DNA of 64,000 bases, from positions 1,674,001 through 1,738,000 of the forward strand of contig NZ_JAFICD010000001.1 of assembly GCF_017833525.1 (NCBI RefSeq), given 5' to 3'. The notes under the pieces were generated by a model. That model ran no database searches. It saw nothing but the letters and a program-made list of their open reading frames with translations, and was not told the origin of the DNA. The translations under genes were made by a program, and so were the position numbers. The DNA comes from Duganella sp. 1411. GTDB taxonomy: Bacteria > Pseudomonadota > Gammaproteobacteria > Burkholderiales > Burkholderiaceae_D. Within the stretch, counting starts at the first letter, position 1. The number at the start of each line of letters is the position of its first letter. Of this stretch, positions 35,111 to 47,429 are shown one piece after another.

Positions 35111-37746
35111 TCAGGTCGGCGTCGGCTGATAGCGCCGGAACGCGTCCCGGATGTTTTGCCGCAGTTGCGCGTCGTCCCACGGCTTGGTCAGGAAACGGTA
35201 GATCTCGCCGCGGTTGACCGCTTCCAGCACCGATTCGAGCTCGGTGTAGCCGCTTAATATCAGGCGCATGGTGTCGGGATACAGCCGCGTGGCGATCGCC
35301 AGGAACTTCGGACCGCTCATGCCAGGCAGCCGGTGCTCGCACAAGATCACCTGCACCGGCGTGCGCGCCAGCACATCGAGCGCCTCCTCGGCGCTGGCGG
35401 CGGCGACGATGCGGTAGCCTTCCGAGCGCAAGGCGCGCTTGATCGCGGAGACCAGCGACGCTTCGTTGTCGACGATGAGCAAGGTGAGCTCCCGCGCTTC
35501 GCCCCCCGCGGGCAGCTCGATATGCGTATCGGCGCGCAGCATGGCCTCGAACGCCGCCGCCGGCACCGCCGGGCTGAAATAATAGCCCTGGATCTGGTCG
35601 CAGCCCTTGGCCCGCAACTGTTCGAACTGCGCCGCCGTCTCCACCCCTTCGGCGATGACCAGCATGCGCAGGTTGTGCGACATGGCGATGATGGCCGAGG
35701 CGATGGCCGCGTCGTCCGGATTGGTCGTGATGTCGGTGACGAAGGCGCGGTCGATCTTGACGCTGTTGAACGGGAAGCGCTTCAGGTGCGCCAGCGACGA
35801 GTAACCGGTGCCGAAATCGTCCAGCGACAGCCGCAGCCCCAGCGCGCGCAATTGGCGCATGGTTCTTTCGGCGCCGGCCGGGTCCCGCATGACCAGCGAT
35901 TCGGTCAGTTCCAGCTCGATCAGATTGCTGCCCAGGCCATGGGACTTCAGACAGCCCGCGACCTGCGCTGCCAGGTCGCCCTGGCCGAACTGCAGCGCCG
36001 ACAGGTTCACCGCCACCGGCACCACCGGCACGCCGGCCGCCGCCCACGCGGCCTGCTGGGCGCAGACGTTGGCGATCACCCAGGCGCCGATGTCGAGTAT
36101 CAGACCGTTCTCCTCGGCCAGCGGAATGAATTGCGCCGGCGGGACCATGCCGCGCTCCGGATGGATCCAGCGTATCAGCGCCTCGGCGGCGGCCACGCGG
36201 CCGGTGCGCAGGTCGACCTTGGGCTGGTAGTACATGACGAACTGGCGCTGCTCGCTGGCCCGCCGCAGCATGGTTTCAAGTTCGAGCCTGGCGATCATCG
36301 CGGCGTTGAGCTCCGACGAATAGAACGACAGCCGCTCGCCGCCGGCCTTGGCCTGCTTGAGCGCCGCCTCGGCGTGCCGGAACACCGCCTCGGCGTCGGC
36401 GCCGTCGCGCGGATAGCTGGCGATGCCGCCATGGACGCTCAGGTGGATGTCGTTGCCGTCCACCCGCATCGGCTGTCCGATCAACTCGCCGGCGTGCTCG
36501 ATCACCGGCAGCGGATTCTCGCTGGCGCCGCATGCGCCGGCGATGACGTAGGTGTCGCCGGCCAGCCGCGCCACCGTGCACGGACGGCTCATGCCGTCGA
36601 CCAGGCGCTGGGCGACCACGCGCAGCACCTGGTCGCCCACCCGCGACCCGAGCGCGTCGTTCAGGCGCTTGAAGCGGTCCAGGTTGATCATCAGGACGAA
36701 CGCGTGGCCGCCCTCGTGCTTGCAGGACTGGATGATCTGGCCCAGCCGGTCATGGAACAGCGCCTGGTTCGGCAGTCCCGTCACGGCGTCGTAGTAGGAC
36801 AGGTAGTTGACGCGCTCCTCCTGCGCGATGTATTGAATGGCGAACGAGATGTCGCCGGCCAGGTCGTCGAGCAGCACCAGCTCCTCGGCGTCGAAATAGC
36901 CGGCGTCGCGCGCGTACAGCACCATCACCCCGACCGCCTCGGCGCCCTGCATCAGCGGCAGCGCGGTCAGCGACAGGAAACCATGTTCGCGCGCGTCGCG
37001 GCAGGTGGCGCCGCCCTGATCCGGCGCGCTCAAGTCGTTGCAGCAGACCGCCCGCGCGTGGGCCAGCGCGCGCCGCGGCACGCTCAGTTCATCGTCCGGC
37101 TCCAGCGCCGTCTCCCGCAGCAGCCGCTCGAGCCGCTCCGGCCCGGTGCCGCGCCAGGCGGCGGCGGTCATCCGGCCACCGTCGCGCAGCGCGATCCAGG
37201 CGGTGTCGAACCCGCCCTCCTCGGCGGCGACGCGGCACGCCTCGTGGTACAGCGCGGCGCGGTCGCGGATGCGGATCACCGCCGAATTGATGCCGCTCAG
37301 GACGGTCTTGATGCGGCTTAGCCGGGCGATCTTGCGCTGGTGCGATTCCAGTTCCCGCACGTAGTGGGTGAGCTGGTTGGCGTTGACCAGCGACAGGTGG
37401 GTGCGCACGCGCGCGCGCACCAGCGCCGGCGACACCGGCTTGACGATATAGTCGACCGCGCCGCAGGCGAAACCGGCCGCCTCGTCGCCGACCTCGCTCA
37501 TCGCCGAGACGAAGATCACCGGTATGTCGCTGGTGTCGGCCTGCGCCTTGAGCGCGCGGCAGACGGTGTAGCCATCCATGTCGGGCATGCGCACGTCCAG
37601 CAGGATCAAGGCCGGATGGTGCTTGCGCGCCGCCGCCAGGCCTTCGACGCCGTTGCGCGCGAATACCAGCGCGTGGTCCGGCCCGAGGATGGCCCGCAGC
37701 GTGGCCAGATTGCTTGGTTCGTCGTCGACGATGAGTATCGGGCCGG

Positions 37747-37750
<4 letters not shown>
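35111..37750 (-). CDS. Composite response regulator: REC-GAF-(GGDEF)-EAL-REC
   Basis: An 879-aa cytoplasmic protein. REC1 (about 4-118) has phospho-acceptor Asp52 in LLDVRMPDMDG. A GAF domain spans about 150-305. The GGDEF domain (about 315-475) carries AGDTY at 397-401 instead of GGDEF, so it is probably not a cyclase. The EAL domain (about 495-735) keeps EALIRW, the ELELTES Glu and DDFGTGYSSL, so c-di-GMP phosphodiesterase activity is expected. REC2 (about 755-879) resembles RpfG-type receivers (FLTKPWDD) but has Glu805 where the phosphorylated Asp belongs. Its ATG overlaps the stop of the hybrid kinase gene (ATGA), making them an obvious signalling pair. Confidence 0.9.
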
Positions 37751-40775
<3,025 letters not shown>

Positions 40776-40779
<4 letters not shown>

Positions 40780-41402
40780 GGTCTTCCCCCCTCGATTTTA
40801 TGCGCCACCGCCAGCAGCCTGGCGCCGATCTTCAGGCCATGACGCTCGGCGTGCGTCAGCGAGACGTCGAACCGGATCCGGTTGTCGACCGGTACGAAGC
40901 TGATCGCGCCGCCCGCCGCCAGGGTGCCGTCGCCGTCGGTGACCACCAGCACGCCCTGCGCGGGCGCGGCGTCGAGCGCGCGTTTCAGGCGCGCGCCGTC
41001 CTGCGCGCCGATATACAACACCTGGGCGCCGCCGGCCGGATCGCCGGCGCGCAAGGTGCGCACCGTCACGGCGCGGCCCTTGATCTGGCGCGTCAGCCGC
41101 AGCTGGTTCAACTCGGCGGCGACCTGGTCGGCGTCCACCACGGCGATGGCCAGCGGCGCCGCCGGGTCGGCGAAGGCCGCCGGCGGCCACTCGATATGCT
41201 CGGCGAAGCGGTAGATATACGCCGCCTTCACCTGCGCCGCGACGCGGGCCGGGTCGGCCTCCTGGCCGGCCGCCGGCGCTGGTCGCCACAACGGCATCGA
41301 CAGCAGCAACAGCAGCAACAGCAGCAACAGCAGCAGCGGCGCGCGGCGCCACAGCCCGGCCGCGAAGCCGCCGCGCATGGCTGCCGGGACGATGGTCGCC
41401 AC
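40776..41402 (-). CDS. YfiR-family periplasmic protein (DUF4154)
   Basis: A 208-aa YfiR-like protein. After a signal peptide with a run of 12 Leu, the mature part has [49 protein letters not shown] and the C-terminal [13 protein letters not shown]. These are the order and motifs of the DUF4154 family. In Pseudomonas YfiR restrains the cyclase YfiN in the periplasm; here the partner would be the CHASE8 kinase just downstream. A GTG start at 41402, 1 nt after the TonB receptor stop, is used; ATG 41378 is an alternative and also leaves a good signal. The Leu run is encoded by a 9-bp tandem repeat (41301-41336). Confidence 0.85.
41301..41336. repeat. 9-bp tandem repeat inside the YfiR signal sequence
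   Basis: Three copies of CAGCAGCAA and one CAGCAGCAG on the plus strand, giving twelve consecutive Leu codons (CTG/TTG) on the coding strand. Slippage by one unit would add or remove three Leu in frame. Confidence 0.85.
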
Positions 41403-41403
41403 G

Positions 41404-43341
41404 TCAAAAACGCAGCGTCAGTTTCAACTGCACGCTACGCTCGATCAGGCTGCGTCCCGGCAGGGCGCCATACTCCGCATGGGCGCGGTGCAGCAGGTTG
41501 CGCCCGATCAGCGCGACGTCCATGGCCGGGTGCGCTTGCCACAGCCACTGGCCGTCCAGCTCGTAATACGACGGCACGGCCGGCCGTGGCAGCGCGCCCG
41601 TGTGGCGCAGCGTCAGGTCCAGCGCGCTGCTATCGGTCAGGTCGACCGACGAGCGCAGCAGCCAGTGGCGGCCCGGATCGTTGGTGGTCAGGGAGGGGTT
41701 GGTGGCGCTCATGTCGTGGCTGCCGGGTAGCGGATCGATCCGCACGCGCTGCGCCACCAGCCCGGCGTTCAACCGCCACACCGGCGCCGCCTGCCAGCTG
41801 CCCCACATCTCGACGCCGCGCGTGCGGCCGCGCGCCTGGTTCTCGAACAGGAACAACGCCGGCGCGGCCGGGCCGGTCTGCGGCTCGAGCGTCCGCAACT
41901 TGTCGTAGCGGCTGTAGAAGGCGGTGGCCGACCAGGACAGCGTCGGCAGCGGCTGGGCACGGTAGCCGAGTTCGATCACCTTGGCCACCTCCGACTCGAA
42001 GGCCGGACCGCCGCCGTAAATATACACGCGGCGGCCGCCGCCGACCGCGAGCGGCGCGCTGGGCGCGTGCAGATCGCGGTCGAAGCGCGACGGCGCGCGC
42101 ACGGTGCGGGCCAGGCTGCTCCAGACCAATTGGCCTGGCGCCGGGGTCCACGCCAGTCGCAGGCTGGGCAGGTATTCGGCGCCGGTGTAGTTATTATGTT
42201 CGACCTTGGCGCCGGCGGTCAGCTTGAGTTCCGGCGTGACGGCGTATTCGTCCTGCGCGAACAGGTTGGCCCAATGCATGTCCAGTCCGCCGGGCAGGAA
42301 GCCCAGTCCGGGCGAGTTCGCCACCCTGTCCCAGCTGTGGCGATAGCCGCCGCCCCAGGTCAACACGTTGCGCTGGCCCAGGCGCAGGTCGTGCTGGGCG
42401 TCCAGGTCCAGCGTCGACAGGCGCTCGACGAAGGCGCCGGGCTGGTTGCGCTCGGTGTGGTCGAGGATCACTTGCAAGCGCATATTCGCGTCCGGCGACA
42501 GCTTGCGGGTCAGACGGCCGATCAGATTGGCGCCCGAGATATGCACCGGCAACGCGGCAAACTGGCCCAGTTCGCCTTGATAGCCGTCGCCGGACACGCT
42601 CAGCGCGCCCTCGCGCAAGCCCCAGTCGGCGCGGAAACCGGCCAGGGTGCGCTGCATGCCGAAGTTGGTGTTGACGCCGGCGGCGGTGAAGGTGTCGTTG
42701 AGCTTTTGGTACTTCCCATAGACGCGATAGGTGCCGCCGGCGGGCAGCGCGCCGCCGTAGCGCAGCGAACCATTCTTGTCCCGGTCGCCGCCGATGGCGC
42801 TGAGCTGGCCGCCGCGGGTGTCGGCCGACGAGCGCGTGATGACGTTGATGACGCCGTTGACGGCGTTGGCGCCCCAGATCGTCGCGCCCGGTCCGCTGAT
42901 CACCTCGATGCGCTCGACATCCTCCATCACCACGTCCTGCGCGTCCCAGAACACGCCGGAAAACAGCGGGGTGTAGATGCTGCGGCCGTCGATCAGCACC
43001 AGCAGCTTGTTCTCGAAGGGGCTGTTGAAGCCGCGCGCGGTGACCGCCCAGTTGCGCGCGTCGACCTGCGCCACCTGCAGGTTGGGCGCCAGCCGCAGCG
43101 CCTCGGGCAGCGACTGCGCGCCGCTGCGGCGGATATCGCCGGCGCTGATGACGAACACCGAGGCGGCGGTGCTGTCGAGCCGCTCCGCCTGGCGCGACAC
43201 GGAAGTCACGATGACATCGCTCAGCTGTTCGAGCGACATGTCGGCGATCACGCTGCCGTCCGCGACCATGGCGCGCGCCGGGGCCGCGCCCAGCGTGGTT
43301 GCAACGAGCAATACCATCGAAAAGCTGGCTCTTCCGGCCAT
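41404..43341 (-). CDS. TonB-dependent receptor plug/barrel protein linked to YfiR operon
   Basis: A 645-aa receptor, shorter than the carbohydrate receptor in this window and of the BtuB/FepA-like size class. The signal peptide ends near APARA. An early LEQLSDVIVTSVSRQAERL and the plug motifs VLIDGRSIYTPLFSGVFW, ERIEVISGPGATIWGANAV and GVINVITR are visible; the barrel ends with VQLKLTLRF. It heads an operon with YfiR, the hybrid kinase and the EAL regulator, a set suggesting outer-membrane sensing coupled to c-di-GMP. ATG 43341 follows AGGGGGC. The ligand is unknown. Confidence 0.87.
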   Translation of the reverse strand: MAGRASFSMVLLVATTLGAAPARAMVADGSVIADMSLEQLSDVIVTSVSRQAERLDSTAASVFVISAGDIRRSGAQSLPEALRLAPNLQVAQVDARNWAVTARGFNSPFENKLLVLIDGRSIYTPLFSGVFWDAQDVVMEDVERIEVISGPGATIWGANAVNGVINVITRSSADTRGGQLSAIGGDRDKNGSLRYGGALPAGGTYRVYGKYQKLNDTFTAAGVNTNFGMQRTLAGFRADWGLREGALSVSGDGYQGELGQFAALPVHISGANLIGRLTRKLSPDANMRLQVILDHTERNQPGAFVERLSTLDLDAQHDLRLGQRNVLTWGGGYRHSWDRVANSPGLGFLPGGLDMHWANLFAQDEYAVTPELKLTAGAKVEHNNYTGAEYLPSLRLAWTPAPGQLVWSSLARTVRAPSRFDRDLHAPSAPLAVGGGRRVYIYGGGPAFESEVAKVIELGYRAQPLPTLSWSATAFYSRYDKLRTLEPQTGPAAPALFLFENQARGRTRGVEMWGSWQAAPVWRLNAGLVAQRVRIDPLPGSHDMSATNPSLTTNDPGRHWLLRSSVDLTDSSALDLTLRHTGALPRPAVPSYYELDGQWLWQAHPAMDVALIGRNLLHRAHAEYGALPGRSLIERSVQLKLTLRF

Positions 43342-43442
43342 CGCGCCCCCTGCGGTTGTCCCCCTGCCGCCGCCGACCGCCAAGCCGGCGCCCTGTCCTG
43401 GACGAGCGCCACGGCCTGTCGTATGGCTCCTCGCACAAGAAA

Positions 43443-43477
43443 ATTATAGCCACATCCGCGCTGCTTTCCTTTTGGAA
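43443..43477 (-). promoter_or_regulatory. Promoter region of the TonB receptor/YfiR/kinase operon
   Basis: A perfect TATAAT (43448-43443, minus strand) lies about 100 nt upstream of the receptor ATG, giving a long leader. A TTCC-AAAA-GGAA dyad (43466-43477) is in the -35 area, where no good -35 hexamer is seen, suggesting activator dependence (inference). Confidence 0.45.
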
Positions 43478-43539
43478 TTTATATTTTTATGCAGGATTCA
43501 GCAACGATAGGGATGGAATGCAACAGCGTGCCGCGCCGA

Positions 43540-45612
43540 TCACGGGCCCCGATCGTCCGTGCGCTCGGCCAGCAGATAGCCGGCGCAGGCGGCGCCCGGC
43601 AACGGAGGACTATAGAGATAGCCCTGGAAAGCATTGCAACCGAGCGCCGCCAACGCGTCGCGCTGCTCGACCGTCTCCACGAACTCGGCCACCACTTCGA
43701 CCTGCCGCGCGCGGCCCAGCGCGGCGATGGTCTGGATGATGTCGCGGCTGATGGGATTGCCAAGCACGTCGCGCGTCAGCGAACCGTCGAGCTTGATGGC
43801 GTGGATGGCAAACCGGCGCAGGTACAACAAGGACGTGTGGCCCATGCCAAAGTCGTCCATCGCCAGCGCGACGCCCATGTCGACGATGGCCGCCAGGTTG
43901 CGGTCCACCACCTCGCTTGCCGCGATGGCCTGGCTCTCGGTGATTTCCAGCTCGATCTCCCTTGGCGCCAATTGATGACGCGCCAGGCAGGCGGCCAGCA
44001 CCGTCGGCAACGCCGGGTCGCTCAACTGCAAAGGCGACACGTTGATCGCCATCGTAATGTGCGGCAAGCCAAGCCGGTTCCATTCGGCCTTGCGGGCGCA
44101 CGCTTCCTCCAGCACCCACGCCCCCAGGCGGCCGATCAAGCCGCCCTCCTCGGCCAGCGCGACCGCGACGTCGGCGCGGATCGGGCCGTGGCGCTTGTGT
44201 TGCCAGCGCAGCAGCGCCTCGACGCCGATTGGCGCACCGTGGTCGTCGTGCTTGGGCTGGAACGCCAGCGTGATCGCGGCGCTGCCGATGCCGCGTTTTA
44301 ACTCGGCCAGCAAGCTGCGCGCGGCCAGTCCCGCCTGGCTGTTGGGCGACATCGACCTCAAATACAAGGGCCCGCCGGCGCCGATGGCGCCGATCGCCGC
44401 GTCGAACGCCTCGGTTTGACCGCGCGCGCGCCGCGCTTCGGCCTTGCGCACGAACGGCAGATAGATCAAGGTGCTGACCACCAGGCCGAGCCCCTGCACG
44501 GCCGCGCCGCGCCACGAGTGGGTGAGCAGGTAGCCCGACAGGAACGGCGGCGTGGTCCACGGCACCGTGAAGTCGTACAGCGCGATGAATCCGCTGTGCA
44601 CGGCGGTCAGTCCCAGCAAGGTCAACAGCAGCGGGGCGAGCAGGAACGGCCACCAGAAGACCGGATTGAGCGCGATGGGCAGCCCGAATATCAGCAGCTC
44701 GCTGACATTGAAGAACGACGGCACCACGGAAACCAGGGCGAGCCGGCGGAACGGGCCTTCGCGCGCCACGATGAGCAGCGCCACCACCAGGCCCAGGGTG
44801 GCGCCCGATCCGCCCAGCAGGCCGAAGACATCGATTAACCGTTTCCAGGGCACGCCGCCGGTGCCGCCCAACAACGCCAGCGCATGGTCGCCCAGCACCG
44901 TGTTGCCATGTATGCCGGCCAGCCACACCACGTGGCTGACCAACACCGCGCCGATACCGAGCAGCCAGTCCGCGTCGGCCCGGGTGGAAATGGCCCCGGC
45001 CAGGGCGGCCAAGCGGTGCGTGTCCAGCGGCGGCAGGGCCATGAAGGCTTCGGCCGACAGCAGTACGGCGAAGCCGAGGATCGCGCACGGCGGTATCATG
45101 CCCAGGGCAAAATAAAAGGTGGGGTTGCTGTCGTAGTCGGGCTCGATCCGGAACCTCGGCGCCAGCAGGCGCAGCAACTCCGGCGTGGCAAGACCGATGA
45201 TCAAGCCCAACAACACGGAGGCGTCGCGTCCCAGCGGCCTGATGACGGGCGAGCCGCTCGCCATCACGCACAGCATGAAGTTGACCAGTGCCGCCAGGCC
45301 GACCCAGACCAAGGGCAGCATGTCGTCGCCCTGGTCCGTCGCCAGGCGGCGCGCCACGCGCAGGCTGAGCACCACGCACAGCGCCAGACCGAACAGGCTA
45401 TCGATCACGACGACCATGTCGTGGGCGCTGCTCTGCCAACCCGGACCGAAGACATCGACCAACAGCCGGCGCGCTTGCGGAAATGGAAGCGTCCACAGCA
45501 CGATCGCCATCACGCCAAGAAAAGTAATCGGCAGCAGCACGACAAAGCTGTCCCGGATGGCGAGCACCCACAGCGTCGCGCGCGACCATGGTTTCTTCAG
45601 AAGGGCTGTCAT
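43540..45612 (-). CDS. PTS EIIC-like membrane domain fused to EAL phosphodiesterase
   Basis: A 690-aa protein. The first about 400 residues form 9-10 membrane helices with signatures of the lactose/cellobiose-type EIIC. These include HGNTVLGDHALALLGGTGG, IDVFGLLGGSGATLGL, SVVPSFFNVSELLIFGLPIALNP and LYDFTVPWTTPPFLSGY. A linker leads to an EAL domain (about 435-680) with VEALLRW, ELEITES, MDDFGMGHTSL and AEFVET (Phe in place of the usual Gly). No EIIA or EIIB gene is nearby. The membrane part may sense rather than carry sugar and tune c-di-GMP breakdown (inference). I use ATG 45612; a TTG three codons upstream is possible. Confidence 0.87.
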   Translation of the reverse strand: MTALLKKPWSRATLWVLAIRDSFVVLLPITFLGVMAIVLWTLPFPQARRLLVDVFGPGWQSSAHDMVVVIDSLFGLALCVVLSLRVARRLATDQGDDMLPLVWVGLAALVNFMLCVMASGSPVIRPLGRDASVLLGLIIGLATPELLRLLAPRFRIEPDYDSNPTFYFALGMIPPCAILGFAVLLSAEAFMALPPLDTHRLAALAGAISTRADADWLLGIGAVLVSHVVWLAGIHGNTVLGDHALALLGGTGGVPWKRLIDVFGLLGGSGATLGLVVALLIVAREGPFRRLALVSVVPSFFNVSELLIFGLPIALNPVFWWPFLLAPLLLTLLGLTAVHSGFIALYDFTVPWTTPPFLSGYLLTHSWRGAAVQGLGLVVSTLIYLPFVRKAEARRARGQTEAFDAAIGAIGAGGPLYLRSMSPNSQAGLAARSLLAELKRGIGSAAITLAFQPKHDDHGAPIGVEALLRWQHKRHGPIRADVAVALAEEGGLIGRLGAWVLEEACARKAEWNRLGLPHITMAINVSPLQLSDPALPTVLAACLARHQLAPREIELEITESQAIAASEVVDRNLAAIVDMGVALAMDDFGMGHTSLLYLRRFAIHAIKLDGSLTRDVLGNPISRDIIQTIAALGRARQVEVVAEFVETVEQRDALAALGCNAFQGYLYSPPLPGAACAGYLLAERTDDRGP

Positions 45613-45739
45613 CTGCTTCAAGCTACGTGATCGAGCAATGCTGGGTACTCATCTGTGACAGCGCGCCCTTGCGAGGGAGAATAGAGCCGCAGTATCCCAC
45701 CGGGGTGCCATATTGGCAAGTAAAGTGATCGAAGGGAAT

Positions 45740-45762
45740 CCGGCCCGCGCGCGGCGGGCCGG
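45740..45762 (-). terminator. Possible terminator of amn
   Basis: A perfect 9-bp GC stem (CCGGCCCGC/GCGGGCCGG) with a 5-nt loop, 19 bp past the amn stop on the minus strand. It is followed by ATTCCCTT rather than a true U-run, so efficiency is uncertain. Confidence 0.45.
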
Positions 45763-45781
45763 GAGGATCGGCCAGGACGGC

Positions 45782-47287
45782 CTATTGGAACGCGACTTCG
45801 GTAAAACTGCGCAGCTTGCGGCTGTGCAGCCGGTCCACGCCCAGGTCGCGCAGCAGTTCCACCGCGCGGATGCCGATCCGCAGGTGCTGGTCGACGCGGT
45901 CGCGGTAGAACTGGTTGGCCATGCCCGGCAGCTTGATTTCCCCGTGCATCGGCTTGTCGCTGACGCATAACAAGGTGCCGTACGGGACGCGGAAGCGGAA
46001 GCCGTTGGCGGCGATGGTCGCGCTTTCCATGTCCAGCGCGATCGCCCTGCTCTGGCTGAACCGGCGCTCGGGCGTGCGCTGGGGCAGCAATTCCCAGTTG
46101 CGGTTGTCGGTGCTGGCCACCGTGCCGGTGCGCATGACGCGCTTGAGATCGTGCCCGGTCAGCTGGGTCACCTCGGCCACCGCCGCCTCGATCGCCACCT
46201 GCACCTCGGCCAGCGGCGGAATCGGCACCCACAGCGGCAAATCCTCGTCGAGCACGTGATCCTCGCGCACATAGCCGTGCGCCAGCACGTAGTCGCCCAG
46301 CTCCTGGGTGTTGCGCAGGCCGGCGCAATGGCCCAGCATCAGCCAGGCGTGCGGCCTGAGCACGGCGATGTGGTCGGTGATGGTCTTGGCGTTGGCCGGG
46401 CCGACGCCGATGTTGACCATCGAAATGCCGGCGCCGTCCGCGCGGATCAGGTGGTAGCCGGGCATTTGCGGCAGGCGCGGCAACGGCGCGCCGAGCGCGT
46501 CGCCCGGCAGCACCGCCTGGCCGACGCGGCGCGTGACGATATTGCCCGGCTCGACGAAGGCGATGTAGTCGTCCTCCGGTCCGGTCGACGGGGCCGCCAT
46601 CAGCTCGTGGCCCAGTTTGACGAATTCGTCGATATAAAACTGGTAATTGGTAAACAGCACGAACTTCTGGAAGTGCTCGCACGAGGTGCCGGTGTAGTGC
46701 CGCAGCCGCTGCAGCGAGTAGTCGACGCGCGGCGCCGTGAACAGCGACAGCGGCTGCGCCTCGCCCGGCGGCGGCTCGTGGGTGCCGTTGGCGATGCCGT
46801 CGTCCATCGCGGCAAGATTGGGCAAATCGAAGACATCGCGCATCAACAGGCGCCGTTCGGCCGTCATGCTGCCTTCAATGTGCTCGTGCTCGGCGAACGA
46901 GAAGTGGATCGGGATCGGCTGCGCGCTGGTGCCCACCTCCAGCCGTACCTGCTGGTGGTGGCCGTGGTTCTTGAGCAGCAGCTTGAATTGCTGCTGATAG
47001 TAGCGCGCGAACAGATCCGGGCGCGTCAGCGTGGTTTCGTAGGTGCCGGGACCGGCGACGAAACCGAAGGCCAGCCGCGAGTCGGCGCGCGCCACGGTGT
47101 CGGTGTGGACGCGGACGAAGGGGTAGCACGCCCGCACGTGCTCGCCGACATTCTCGCCGGCGACGAAGCGTTTCATGGCATCGCGCAGATGGGCGATGTT
47201 GGCGTCATAAATGGCCAGAACCTGTTCGTAAGCGGCAATCGGATCGTCAAATTGCATCGGGGCGAAATGGGGACGGTTCGGTAACAT
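45782..47287 (-). CDS. amn: AMP nucleosidase
   Basis: A 501-aa enzyme of the usual length. The N-terminal regulatory domain (about 10-180) has RPDLFARYYQQQFKLLL and SFAEHEH. The catalytic nucleosidase domain (about 280-490) has MVNIGVGPANAKTITDH, LMLGHCAGLRNTQ, DLPLWVPIPPL and the catalytic-type LDMESATIAANGFRFRVPYGTLLCVSDKP. It splits AMP into adenine and ribose-5-phosphate in the cytoplasm, adjusting adenylate pools. The start ATG follows AGGAGTCGC. It is divergent from the NRPS gene, with a 142-bp shared upstream region. Confidence 0.95.
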   Translation of the reverse strand: MLPNRPHFAPMQFDDPIAAYEQVLAIYDANIAHLRDAMKRFVAGENVGEHVRACYPFVRVHTDTVARADSRLAFGFVAGPGTYETTLTRPDLFARYYQQQFKLLLKNHGHHQQVRLEVGTSAQPIPIHFSFAEHEHIEGSMTAERRLLMRDVFDLPNLAAMDDGIANGTHEPPPGEAQPLSLFTAPRVDYSLQRLRHYTGTSCEHFQKFVLFTNYQFYIDEFVKLGHELMAAPSTGPEDDYIAFVEPGNIVTRRVGQAVLPGDALGAPLPRLPQMPGYHLIRADGAGISMVNIGVGPANAKTITDHIAVLRPHAWLMLGHCAGLRNTQELGDYVLAHGYVREDHVLDEDLPLWVPIPPLAEVQVAIEAAVAEVTQLTGHDLKRVMRTGTVASTDNRNWELLPQRTPERRFSQSRAIALDMESATIAANGFRFRVPYGTLLCVSDKPMHGEIKLPGMANQFYRDRVDQHLRIGIRAVELLRDLGVDRLHSRKLRSFTEVAFQ

Positions 47288-47429
47288 GCGACTCCTTTTT
47301 TGAAACGGCTATTGAATCAGGGGTTCTTATTTCCTATTGTAAAGGCTGTAAGCAGAACTTGCATTCTTCCCATGGAGGAACGGGCAGGCGTACCGTACAA
47401 TGACATCACGCCACCAATAAAGTTTCAGC

